Source of the DNA: Rhizobium leguminosarum
GTDB taxonomy: Bacteria > Pseudomonadota > Alphaproteobacteria > Rhizobiales > Rhizobiaceae
DNA: 64,000 bases
NCBI RefSeq assembly: GCF_001652265.1
Contig: NZ_LWBS01000417.1
Span: 190,128 to 254,127, forward strand
Direction: 5' to 3'
Positions 1 through 7,666 of this stretch are shown one piece after another. The number at the start of each line of letters is the position of its first letter. Position 1 is the first letter of the stretch. Below the pieces are notes generated by a model. It searched no databases, had not been told where the DNA came from, and was given only the letters and a program-made list of their open reading frames with translations. A program made the position numbers and the translations under genes.

Positions 1-717
1 GCCGTTTTTCATCAGGAGGTTGGCCGAGGTCGCCAGCGCGTCAGGCACCGAGTTCCAGATATCGCGATGGCCGTTGCCGTCGGCATCGACGGCATAAAGC
101 AGGTAGCTTGTCGGAATGAACTGGGTGTGGCCCATGGCGCCGGCCCAGGAGCCGGTCATCTCGCGTGCCGGCACGTCGCCGTTCTGCAGGATCTTCAGCG
201 CTGCGACCAGCTGCTTCTTGGCGAATTTGGCCCGGCTCGGATCGGCATAGGCAAGCGTTGCCAAGGCGCGCGGCACGTAATGCAGCCGGTCGTCCTTGTC
301 GAGGACCGCGCCGTAATTCGATTCCATCGACCAGATGGCCAGCAATATGGTCTTGTCGACGCCGAACCGCTGCTCGATCGCAGCGAGCGTTCTAGCGTGC
401 TTGACGGCCATCTCGCGGCCGATCTTGACAGTATAGGGATTGACGCGGGAATCGATATAGTCCCAGATCTTCGAGGTGAATTCCGGCTGGTAGGCTGCCT
501 TTTCGAGCACCGTTGGATCGGGCTCGCTCACCCCGGAAAAGGCCTTTTGATAGGTTGCCTTACTGATGCCACTCTGAGCGGCAGTCTGGTAAAAATCCGC
601 GATCCATTTCTGGAAGCGGGAATCAGCTTTCGCGTTGTCGGGGACCAGTGCCACCTGGGCAGCGACAACGAGGGCGAGAGCAAGACCACGAAGGGAGTTT
701 TTGTGATTCTGGGTCAT
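1..717 (-). CDS. Lytic murein transglycosylase (MltB-type), 3' end outside the window
   Basis: Cleaves peptidoglycan glycan strands in the periplasm. The visible 239 codons start with a short signal-like hydrophobic stretch (LALALVVAAQVALV). The slt-type domain follows, with the probable catalytic Glu in AIWSMESNYGAV, then the family pieces GSWAGAMGHTQFIPTSY and DADGNGHRDIW. The start is ATG at 717. The gene runs off the left edge, so any C-terminal peptidoglycan-binding domain cannot be seen. It is divergent from galU with about 200 bp between them. Family assignment is firm; the exact subfamily is less so. Confidence 0.85.
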   Translation of the reverse strand, partial: MTQNHKNSLRGLALALVVAAQVALVPDNAKADSRFQKWIADFYQTAAQSGISKATYQKAFSGVSEPDPTVLEKAAYQPEFTSKIWDYIDSRVNPYTVKIGREMAVKHARTLAAIEQRFGVDKTILLAIWSMESNYGAVLDKDDRLHYVPRALATLAYADPSRAKFAKKQLVAALKILQNGDVPAREMTGSWAGAMGHTQFIPTSYLLYAVDADGNGHRDIWNSVPDALATSANLLMKNG

Positions 718-921
718 CGACAGTCGTATCCGTCATCTTCAGTTTCTGGTGCAGCGGGGCATCATTTCCGCCCAGACCCGAGACTACAGGAACGGAGTCA
801 ACAAATTCTTTACCATGGCGATCCGCTGCGGTCACCATTTGCAAAACAGTAGCAATTCTATACTAGTTAAAGCTAAAAAACTCCATTTCCAAAGCGATAT
901 GATCGAAGCAGGAGGCCGGGT
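718..921. promoter_or_regulatory. Divergent intergenic region between the transglycosylase and galU
   Basis: About 204 bp with no credible gene, so it must carry the promoters for both divergent genes. The part next to galU (about 845-900) is AT-richer than its surroundings. An AGGAGG-type ribosome-binding site at 910-915 sets the GTG start of galU. I see no clear operator. Confidence 0.4.
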
Positions 922-1809
922 GTGGCTCAACACAACAAAGTTCGTAAAGCAGTATTTCCGGTTGCCGGGTTGGGAACGCGATTCCTTCCGGCGACAAAGG
1001 CTGTTCCGAAGGAAATGTTGACCGTCGTCGACAAGCCAATCATTCAATATGTCGTCGACGAGGCGATCGAAGCCGGGATCGAACATCTAGTCTTCGTCAC
1101 CGGACGCAATAAGCACGTCATCGAAGATTATTTCGACATTCATTTCGAGCTGGAACAGACGCTGCGCGAGCGCGCCAAGAAGGCGGAAATTACCCTTCTC
1201 GCCCAGCAATTGCCGAAGGCCGGCACGGTGAGCTTCACCCGCCAGCAGGAGCCTCTCGGCCTCGGCCATGCCGTGTGGTGCGCCCGCGAGATCGTCGGCG
1301 ACGAACCCTTCGCACTGTTGCTGCCGGATATGATCATGAAGGGCGACAAGGGCTGCATGAAGGGCATGATCGACCTCTATGCCCAGAGCGGCGGCAATAT
1401 CATTGCCGTCGAGGAATGCGCGCCGGACCAGGCGCATAAATACGGCATCGTCGGCGTCGGCGAGGCGATCGGCGACGGTTTCCGCATCACCGGCATGGTG
1501 GAAAAGCCTGCCAAGGGGACGGCGCCTTCCAACTTCTTCATCAACGGCCGCTATATCCTACAGCCTGAGATCTTCAAGATCCTCGAAACCCAGGAGCGCG
1601 GCGCCGGCAATGAGATCCAACTCACCGACGGCATGCTGAAGCTGCTGAAGGAACAGGTTTTCGCCGGCTACCATTTCCGCGGCGCAACCTATGATTGCGG
1701 CGCCAAGGACGGCTTCATCCTGGCAAACGTCGCCTTCGCCCTGGAACGCGCCGATATCCGCCCCTCCGTCGAAGGCGGCTTCAGGGAACTGCTGGCCGGC
1801 CTGAAGTAA
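922..1809 (+). CDS. galU: UTP--glucose-1-phosphate uridylyltransferase
   Basis: Makes UDP-glucose from UTP and glucose-1-phosphate, for exopolysaccharide, LPS core and cyclic glucan synthesis in the cytoplasm. The 295-aa length is normal. The N-terminal nucleotide-binding loop reads [18 protein letters not shown] (residues about 17-34). GMVEKPAKG and the following FINGRYIL are the sugar-phosphate part. Start is GTG at 922, preceded by GGAGG with 6-nt spacing. A strong terminator follows at 1842-1880. The gene stands alone. In rhizobia this enzyme is also named exoN; I use galU because no exo genes adjoin. Confidence 0.95.
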   Translation: MAQHNKVRKAVFPVAGLGTRFLPATKAVPKEMLTVVDKPIIQYVVDEAIEAGIEHLVFVTGRNKHVIEDYFDIHFELEQTLRERAKKAEITLLAQQLPKAGTVSFTRQQEPLGLGHAVWCAREIVGDEPFALLLPDMIMKGDKGCMKGMIDLYAQSGGNIIAVEECAPDQAHKYGIVGVGEAIGDGFRITGMVEKPAKGTAPSNFFINGRYILQPEIFKILETQERGAGNEIQLTDGMLKLLKEQVFAGYHFRGATYDCGAKDGFILANVAFALERADIRPSVEGGFRELLAGLK

Positions 1810-1841
1810 GGATCCTGCTCAGCGCAGCTTCAAAGTGATAG

Positions 1842-1880
1842 AGCGCCGCGCTTCCTATCGGACGCGCGGCGCTTCTCTTT
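1842..1880 (+). terminator. Rho-independent terminator of galU
   Basis: A perfect 10-bp stem (AGCGCCGCGC / GCGCGGCGCT, 1842-1851 with 1864-1873) is followed by TCTCTTTT. The sequence before it (TTCAAAGTGATAGAGCG) resembles the linker and second hairpin of repeat family B, so the terminator may be a decayed copy. Confidence 0.8.
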
Positions 1881-1920
1881 TCCCGATGCAAGCCGCTCCC
1901 GCACTTTTGCTGGAGTTGCT

Positions 1921-2028
1921 CTAAAGCACGTCGCGATCTTTCAGATTCGCTCCTCGCGCTTTAGGTCTTTGTTTTTACGCATGTCGTTGCCGCAAAACCG
2001 CGGCACACTTTTGCGCGACATGCTTTAG
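1921..2028 (+). repeat. RIME1-like palindromic intergenic element, copy A1 (108 bp)
   Basis: Ends are a near-perfect 14-bp inverted repeat (CTAAAGCACGTCGC ... GCGACATGCTTTAG). The interior matches the copies at 6365 and 38027 nearly base for base. Length and two-palindrome layout match what I recall of the Rhizobium RIME1 element. Its last bases supply the TAA stop of the minus-strand gene at 2025. Confidence 0.8.
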
Positions 2029-3584
2029 CGTTTCAGCTTGAGACCGACGCCGGCTCGCCATTCCTGCGAGTCGGTCCCTTCCTTGCGCGTCGTCAGCTCG
2101 TAGCCGAGCGTGCTGGTTAGATCGAGATAGCGGCTGATATTCCAGGTCAGGCCGGTTGCGGCGGTATAGACGAGCTCGTCGTTGATGGTGCTGTCCGTGG
2201 GATAATCGCGCCATATCACCCCGCCGATCATCGTCCCGACCAGATTGTCGCGCAGCTGGTGAGTGACCGTCGTCGTCAGCGCGTGCGAGACGTAGCCGCT
2301 TTCGCCTGCCGTGGTCGATGGCTGGATGCTGGTCAGCAGGTCGAGATTGACATCGGTGCCACGGATCGGCGACCAGAGCAGGCTCGCATCGAGCGTGGCG
2401 GTATCGATCGAGGACAGGCGGCTGTCTTCGAAATCCGCCATCTCGTAGCCGACGCCGACTTCACCCTTCAGCTTTTCACCGAGATCGACCTCGACGCCTG
2501 CCTTGGCGCCATAGCTATGGCCGGAACGCTCGTAACCGGCGGAATCTTGCGTTTCGTCATAGACCGTGCGGCCGATGTTGGCCTCGATGAACGGGATGAG
2601 CGCGGGTGACAGTTCGTAGCCGACACGGCCACGCAACGTGCCCGTCGTCTGATTGCGGTCGCTGAGGGAGACGGTCGTGCCGTTCGAAAGTTTAGCGTCC
2701 GAATAGATCGAGCGTGTCAGCGCAAGTGCAGTCGTGCCGCGCAGGATGCCGAAATCGCGCTGGACGGAGGCGCCGGCCGAAAATTCCTGGACGTCCGACT
2801 GCTGCGCGGCGTTGGTGATCGCGTCGGGATCATCGGTGTCCTCGCGGTAGAAATTATAGCCGGCGATGAGGTGCGCCGTGGTGTCGTCGGGAAGATCGAG
2901 CCTGAGATCGCTGTTGATCTTGAAGGAGGGCTGTTCCTCACCCTCGCCGCTGACATTCTTCTGCCAAGCGCCTTCCGAGGTCACGGTCAACTGATGCCGG
3001 CCCCAGTCCGAGGTCAGGGTCGCTGCTGCGTCGGTTTCAAGAAAGGCGCGCCGTTGCGTGGTATTGCCGTCCTTGGTGGTTTCGGTGTTGATGCTCTGGG
3101 TGACGCTCGGGCGGAGCACGAACGTGCCGATCGGGATTCCCGGCGTTTCCTCTGTCGAGGCACTTTCGGCAGCCCTGCGGCGTGGCAGTGTCTCGTCGAG
3201 CGGCGCTTCACGGGTGTTCAGCCGGCGTATGTCCTCGTCGAGGATTGAACCGGTAATGTCGTCGCCCGCTTGTGCATCCGGTATGGCGGGCCGCTGCTGG
3301 GTATCGTCCGCGTTTGCGGTCGTGCCGTTTGCCGCGGGAGCGGCGGTATCGTCGGTCTCGTCATCGAAACCGGCGACGGATGCGGCGCTGTACGTGGTGC
3401 GATTGTCCTGGGAGGCGGCGGAGCGGCTGTTTGCCGGTTGCGACGAGGCGGATTGCGCGAAGGCTGCCGTCTGGCTGAGAAGCAAGCAGCCGAACGCAGC
3501 AAAAGAGACGGCACGGCTCATGGCGCGGAGCGGCGTCACACTGCTCGTCTGGTTTGGCTGGCCCATGCAATTCGCGCCTGACAT
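2025..3584 (-). CDS. Outer-membrane beta-barrel protein (BBP2-like)
   Basis: 519 aa. A signal peptide lies near residues 22-43 (AVSFAAFGCLLLSQTAAFAQ). A low-complexity Ser/Ala/Asp/Thr-rich linker runs to about residue 150. After it come alternating amphipathic strands typical of a putative beta-barrel porin (RPSVTQSINTETT, LTVTSEGAWQ, AGYNFYRED, GRVGYELSPAL, GVGYEMADF). It is probably an outer-membrane protein of unknown cargo. The last residue is Arg rather than the usual Phe/Trp, and the stop lies in a RIME1 terminus. ATG 3584 has a weak ribosome-binding site; Met7 or Met22 are alternatives. Confidence 0.75.
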   Translation of the reverse strand: MSGANCMGQPNQTSSVTPLRAMSRAVSFAAFGCLLLSQTAAFAQSASSQPANSRSAASQDNRTTYSAASVAGFDDETDDTAAPAANGTTANADDTQQRPAIPDAQAGDDITGSILDEDIRRLNTREAPLDETLPRRRAAESASTEETPGIPIGTFVLRPSVTQSINTETTKDGNTTQRRAFLETDAAATLTSDWGRHQLTVTSEGAWQKNVSGEGEEQPSFKINSDLRLDLPDDTTAHLIAGYNFYREDTDDPDAITNAAQQSDVQEFSAGASVQRDFGILRGTTALALTRSIYSDAKLSNGTTVSLSDRNQTTGTLRGRVGYELSPALIPFIEANIGRTVYDETQDSAGYERSGHSYGAKAGVEVDLGEKLKGEVGVGYEMADFEDSRLSSIDTATLDASLLWSPIRGTDVNLDLLTSIQPSTTAGESGYVSHALTTTVTHQLRDNLVGTMIGGVIWRDYPTDSTINDELVYTAATGLTWNISRYLDLTSTLGYELTTRKEGTDSQEWRAGVGLKLKR

Positions 3585-3709
3585 GCTTTCGGTTCTTACC
3601 CAAAGGTAAAGCCTCGTGGTTAATCATTCGTTGCTGTCGGCGGGCGCTGTTTACAATTCGGAAAGAGCGCGGGGTGGACTTGGAAAGTGAAAAGGTCTAA
3701 CGCAATTTC

Positions 3710-4705
3710 ATGAACAGAAGAGCGATCAACCTTGTTGAAAACAGCGTGCTCGAGTCGGCAAAACGCACGATAGAGACCGAAAGACGCGGTCTTGAAGCGC
3801 TCGAACAGGCTTTTGACAACGGATTGGCCGGCCCGTTCACACGGGCCGTCGAAGTCATCGGCGACATCTCCGGACGCGTCATCGTCACCGGCGTCGGCAA
3901 GAGCGGGCATATCGGCGCCAAGCTCGCGGCGACATTCGCTTCGACCGGGACACCCGCCTTTTTCGTGCATGCGGCGGAGGCCAATCACGGCGATCTCGGC
4001 ATGATCGCGCGCGATGACGTCGTGCTGGCGATTTCCAAGGGCGGCGAGAGCGCCGAACTCAAGAGCATCATTTCCTTCACGCGGCGCTTCTCCATTCCGC
4101 TGATCGCGATCACCTGCAGCGAAGGGTCCTCGCTCGCCGCCGCCGCCGATATCGTCCTTCTGATGCCGAACGAGCAGGAGGCCTGCCCCAATGGGCTGGC
4201 GCCGACGACCTCGACGCTGATGCAGCTTGCAATCGGCGACGCGCTGGCGGTGGCGCTTTTGGAGGCCCGCGGCTTTACCGCTACGGATTTCCACGTCTTC
4301 CATCCCGGCGGCAAGCTGGGCGCGAGCCTGATGCATGTCGCCGATATCATGCATACCGGCGAGCGGCTGCCGCTCGTTGCCAAGGGCACGCCGATGCCGG
4401 AGGCGATCACGGTGCTGTCGCGCAAGCATTTCGGCTGCGTCGGCGTGCTGGACGAAGATGGGCGGCTCTGCGGTATCGTCACCGAAGGTGACATGGCGCG
4501 CAATCTGACACGCAATCTTTCAGAGCTTGCCGTCGACGACATCATGACGCGGACGCCGAAGACGGTGAAGCAGACGGTGCTGGCGACCGCGGCCCTGGCG
4601 CTGCTCAACCAGCATCACATTGGCGCGCTGATCGTCATCGACGACGACCGCCGGCCGGTCGGGCTGGTGCATTTCCACGACCTGCTGCGGATCGGCGTCG
4701 CCTGA
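3710..4705 (+). CDS. kdsD: D-arabinose-5-phosphate isomerase (KdsD/KpsF)
   Basis: Interconverts ribulose-5-phosphate and arabinose-5-phosphate, the first step of Kdo supply for LPS lipid A-core. The 331-aa length is usual. An SIS domain (residues about 40-175) contains VTGVGKSGHIGAKLAATF and the HAAEANHGDLGM segment. Two CBS domains follow (about 210-325), including MHTGERLPL and DDIMTRTPKTV. It stands alone, divergent from the outer-membrane barrel gene, consistent with an envelope role. No kdsC or capsule genes adjoin, so the general LPS paralogue is more likely than a capsule-specific KpsF. Confidence 0.9.
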   Translation: MNRRAINLVENSVLESAKRTIETERRGLEALEQAFDNGLAGPFTRAVEVIGDISGRVIVTGVGKSGHIGAKLAATFASTGTPAFFVHAAEANHGDLGMIARDDVVLAISKGGESAELKSIISFTRRFSIPLIAITCSEGSSLAAAADIVLLMPNEQEACPNGLAPTTSTLMQLAIGDALAVALLEARGFTATDFHVFHPGGKLGASLMHVADIMHTGERLPLVAKGTPMPEAITVLSRKHFGCVGVLDEDGRLCGIVTEGDMARNLTRNLSELAVDDIMTRTPKTVKQTVLATAALALLNQHHIGALIVIDDDRRPVGLVHFHDLLRIGVA

Positions 4706-4719
4706 TCAGAGTTGTTTGA

Positions 4720-5175
4720 TCAAACGGGCTCGACCGTCAGGTCGCGGCCGTTGCTCGAAACCACCTTCACCTGCGTTCCGACGGGCAAGTCGGGTCCCAT
4801 CACCTGCCATAGCGTATCGTCGAGGCGGATGCGGCCGCGGCCTTCGCGGATCGGTTCGTGCAGCGTCGCCGTGCGGCCGACGAGGCTAGCGCCGCGCTGA
4901 TTGAGGAAGGGCTCGTCGGTCGTGGCGTTGCGCAGCGTTAGCCGGCGGCCGGCGAAGGTCGTGGCAACGGCGAGAAGCGCAAAAAGGATCGCCTGCAACT
5001 CCCAGATCCAGAAGGGGCTGTCCCAGAAGAGCAGCGACAGTGCGCCGACAATCAAGGCAGCAAGTCCGATCCAGACCAGGAAGAAGCCGGGAACGATCAA
5101 TTCCGCGGCGAGCAGCACGAGGCCTGCGACCCACCAGCTCCACGGACCGAGTTCGGCGACGATCTTCGCCAGCAT
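4720..5175 (-). CDS. NfeD-family membrane protein
   Basis: 151 aa, the short NfeD type without the serine-protease domain. Two or three transmembrane segments fill residues about 8-75 (WWVAGLVLLAAELIVPGFFL, IGLAALIVGALSLLF, ILFALLAVATTF). A C-terminal OB-fold domain of about 65 aa includes GASLVGRTATL and GRGRIRLDDTLW. It lies 3 nt downstream of the SPFH gene. NfeD and stomatin-like proteins are a classic partner pair in membrane microdomain organisation, so an operon with a joint function is likely. Confidence 0.9.
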   Translation of the reverse strand: MLAKIVAELGPWSWWVAGLVLLAAELIVPGFFLVWIGLAALIVGALSLLFWDSPFWIWELQAILFALLAVATTFAGRRLTLRNATTDEPFLNQRGASLVGRTATLHEPIREGRGRIRLDDTLWQVMGPDLPVGTQVKVVSSNGRDLTVEPV

Positions 5176-5178
5176 GGC

Positions 5179-6219
5179 TTATCGCTCCTGCTCGGGGTTG
5201 AAAGGATTGGGGGTCGACGGATTGATCGGCGGTGTCGAGCGCGCCGGTGCGGGACGTGGACGCGGCGGCACGGGCAGCGGCGTTGACGGGCTGTTGCCGG
5301 CATCGCCGAAGACTTCGCGGGCAATGGCGCCGATGCCACCGAGCGAGCTCAGGATGGAAGAGGCTTCCATCGGCATCATCACGATCTTGGAATTGGGCGC
5401 CGAACCGATCGAGGTGAGTGCCTCGGTATATTTCTGGGCGACGAAATAGTTGATCGCCTGGATGTCGCCGGCGGCGATCGCCTCGGAGACCATCTTCGTC
5501 GCCTTGGCTTCGGCCTCGGCCAGACGTTCGCGGGCTTCAGCGTTGCGGAAGGCGGCTTCGCGCTGGCCTTCGGCCTGCAGGATGGCAGACTGCTTGGCGC
5601 CTTCGGCTCTCAGGATCTGGGCATTGCGCGAGCCCTCGGCCTCCAGCACCTGGGCGCGCTTCTCGCGCTCGGCCTTCATCTGGCGGGCCATCGCATCGAC
5701 GAGGTCGCGCGGCGGCTGGATGTCCTTGATCTCGACGCGGGTGACCTTGATGCCCCAGGGATGCACGGCCTCGTCGACGACGCGCAGCAGCCGGTCGTTG
5801 ATCGCATCGCGGTTGGAGAGCAGTTCGTCGAGATCCATCGAACCCATGACCGAGCGGATGTTGGTCATGGTCAGATTGAGTATGGCGTTTTCGAGGTTGG
5901 AGACCTGATAGGCAGCCTGGGCGGCGTTCAGCACCTGATAGAAGGAGACGGCATCGGCCGAAACGGAGGCGTTGTCCTTGGTGATCACCTCCTGGGTCGG
6001 CACGTTCAGCACTTGCTCCATCACGTTCAACCTGGCGCCGACGCGCTCGATGAAGGGGGTGATGAGGTTGAGGCCTGGCTCCAGCGTGCGGGTATAACGC
6101 CCGAAGCGCTCGATCGTATAGCGGTAGCCCTGCGGGACGGTCTTGATCCCGGCAAAGAGCACCAGGATGACGAAGATGACCAGCACGATCACGACGATGT
6201 CGAAGCCGCCGAACAGCAT
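5179..6219 (-). CDS. qmcA: SPFH/band-7 (stomatin-like) membrane protein, QmcA type
   Basis: 346 aa. One N-terminal membrane anchor (residues about 5-25, [16 protein letters not shown]) is followed by the SPFH domain starting [21 protein letters not shown] helical flotillin-like region follows (about 195-265) rich in Ala/Glu/Arg ([37 protein letters not shown]). The C-terminus is a Pro-rich tail. It forms ring-like scaffolds at the inner membrane and often modulates FtsH-type proteolysis. First gene of the qmcA-nfeD operon; a RIME1 copy sits upstream. Confidence 0.9.
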   Translation of the reverse strand: MLFGGFDIVVIVLVIFVILVLFAGIKTVPQGYRYTIERFGRYTRTLEPGLNLITPFIERVGARLNVMEQVLNVPTQEVITKDNASVSADAVSFYQVLNAAQAAYQVSNLENAILNLTMTNIRSVMGSMDLDELLSNRDAINDRLLRVVDEAVHPWGIKVTRVEIKDIQPPRDLVDAMARQMKAEREKRAQVLEAEGSRNAQILRAEGAKQSAILQAEGQREAAFRNAEARERLAEAEAKATKMVSEAIAAGDIQAINYFVAQKYTEALTSIGSAPNSKIVMMPMEASSILSSLGGIGAIAREVFGDAGNSPSTPLPVPPRPRPAPARSTPPINPSTPNPFNPEQER

Positions 6220-6364
6220 GAAAAATTCCTCCTATCGGCGCATGCGCGCCTGCCCAATTCATGTGGTGAGTTAGCACGTTCTTTGCGAGGAAGAAATGAT
6301 GGCACAACCGGCTAGCCTCCAAGCGAAAAGGAGGTTCCGTTTCGGCTAAGTCACTGGGTTGTCG

Positions 6365-6471
6365 CTAAAGCGCGTCGCGATCTTTCAGATTCGCTCCCGC
6401 GCTTTAAGTCTTTGTTTATACGCATGTCGTTATCGCAAAACCGCTTCACACTTTTGCGCGACATGCTTTAG
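6365..6471 (+). repeat. RIME1-like palindromic element, copy A2 (107 bp)
   Basis: Same family as the copy at 1921. It begins CTAAAGCGCGTCGCGATC and ends GCGCGACATGCTTTAG, with the conserved interior GTCTTTGTTT and CGCAAAACCGC. It lies between hemH (upstream on the minus strand) and the qmcA operon, so a minus-strand transcript leaving hemH would pass through it. Confidence 0.85.
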
Positions 6472-6506
6472 CTCCTCGTCCAATGCTGCTTTCTGAAGGC
6501 GGTTTC

Positions 6507-7538
6507 TCAGACCCAGCCCTGCAATTCGCGGCGGACGACCTTTTCCAGCACGTTCATGCCGTCCTCGCCGTCGTTGAGGCAGGGGATATGCGCGAACTTC
6601 TCGCCGCCATTCTCGTGAAAGGAATGGGCGGCCTGTTCGGCAATCTCCTCCAGCGTCTCCAGACAGTCGGAGACGAAGCCGGGATTGATGACGGCGATGC
6701 GCTTGACGCCGTCCCTGGCGAGCTTCTCCACCGTCTTGTCGGTGTAGGGCTGCAGCCATTCCTCCGGCCCGAAGCGGGACTGGAAGGTGACCATGAAGTT
6801 TTCCGCGTTCAACCCGAGCCGCTCGCGCAGCAGCCGGCCGGTCTTCTGGCATTGGCAGTAGTAGGGATCGCCCTGCTTGAAATAGGACATCGGTATGCCG
6901 TGGAAGGAGGCAAGCAGCATCTCGGGCTTCCAGTCGAGGGTCGAAAGATGCCTTTCGACCGACGCGGCGAGCGCCTCGATATAGGTCTCGTCGTCATGAT
7001 AGGCGGGAACGGTGCGCAGCGCCGGCTGCCAGCGCATCGAGAGGAGCTTCTGGAAGGCCTTGTCGTTGACGGTGGCGGTCGTCGCCGCGGCATATTGCGG
7101 ATATAGCGGGAAGAGCACGATACGGTCGCAGCCTTCTTCTTTCAACGCGTCGATGCGCGAGGCGATCGACGGCGTGCCGTAGCGCATGGCCCAGTCTACC
7201 TTGACGTTATCAAGATCCTTCAGGCGCTCCGCCATCAGCTCCGACTGGTTGCGGGTGTAGGTGCGCAGATAACTTTCGTTCCTCTCCTTGTTCCAGATCA
7301 GCTCATAGGCCTTGCCGACCTTCTGCGGGCGGGTCTTGAGCACGATGCCGAACAGGATCGGATACCACTTCCAGGGCGACCATTCGATGACGCGCCGATC
7401 GGTCAGGAATTCCCTGAGATAGCGGCGCATCGAGGTATAGTCGGTGCCGTCAGGCGTGCCGAGATTGACCAGCAGGACACCGACCTTGCCTGACTTGAAG
7501 GCCGGATGGTCCGCCGGGCGGAGTGAAATATCTGCTGT
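6507..7538 (-). CDS. hemH: Ferrochelatase
   Basis: Inserts Fe(II) into protoporphyrin IX, the last step of heme synthesis, at the cytoplasmic membrane face. 343 aa from the chosen start. Signatures are VGVLLVNLGTPDGTD near the N-terminus, LFPLYPQYAAATTATVND, SFHGIPMSYFKQGD with the probable metal-binding His, and FQSRFGPEEWLQPYTDKTV with the conserved Glu. An upstream ATG at 7577 would give 356 aa and has a reasonable GAGG site. I prefer 7538 because family similarity begins there. Monocistronic; no other hem genes nearby. Confidence 0.92.
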   Translation of the reverse strand, partial: TADISLRPADHPAFKSGKVGVLLVNLGTPDGTDYTSMRRYLREFLTDRRVIEWSPWKWYPILFGIVLKTRPQKVGKAYELIWNKERNESYLRTYTRNQSELMAERLKDLDNVKVDWAMRYGTPSIASRIDALKEEGCDRIVLFPLYPQYAAATTATVNDKAFQKLLSMRWQPALRTVPAYHDDETYIEALAASVERHLSTLDWKPEMLLASFHGIPMSYFKQGDPYYCQCQKTGRLLRERLGLNAENFMVTFQSRFGPEEWLQPYTDKTVEKLARDGVKRIAVINPGFVSDCLETLEEIAEQAAHSFHENGGEKFAHIPCLNDGEDGMNVLEKVVRRELQGWV

Positions 7539-7611
7539 CATTCTGGCCCCAAAGCTCTTTCTGTCTCTTCGGCTCATACGCAGCCTCGAGATTGCGGTTC
7601 ACCCTATAGAA

Positions 7612-7644
7612 ATAAAAGCCGGCCCGGGAAACCCCGGACCGGCC
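7612..7644 (-). terminator. Terminator of the 5'-nucleotidase/LysM gene
   Basis: On the minus strand a strong GC stem (GCCGG pairing with CCGGC, plus inner C/G pairs, 7618-7643) is followed by TTTTATTT. It lies just past the stop codon at 7667 and ahead of hemH. Confidence 0.75.
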
Positions 7645-7666
7645 AGTGGCATCGGGACAAATCGTC

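Noticed and set aside
67-852. Long plus-strand open frame at the left end
   Set aside because: It is antisense to the lytic transglycosylase, whose codons show clear family motifs; the plus reading is low-complexity and matches nothing.
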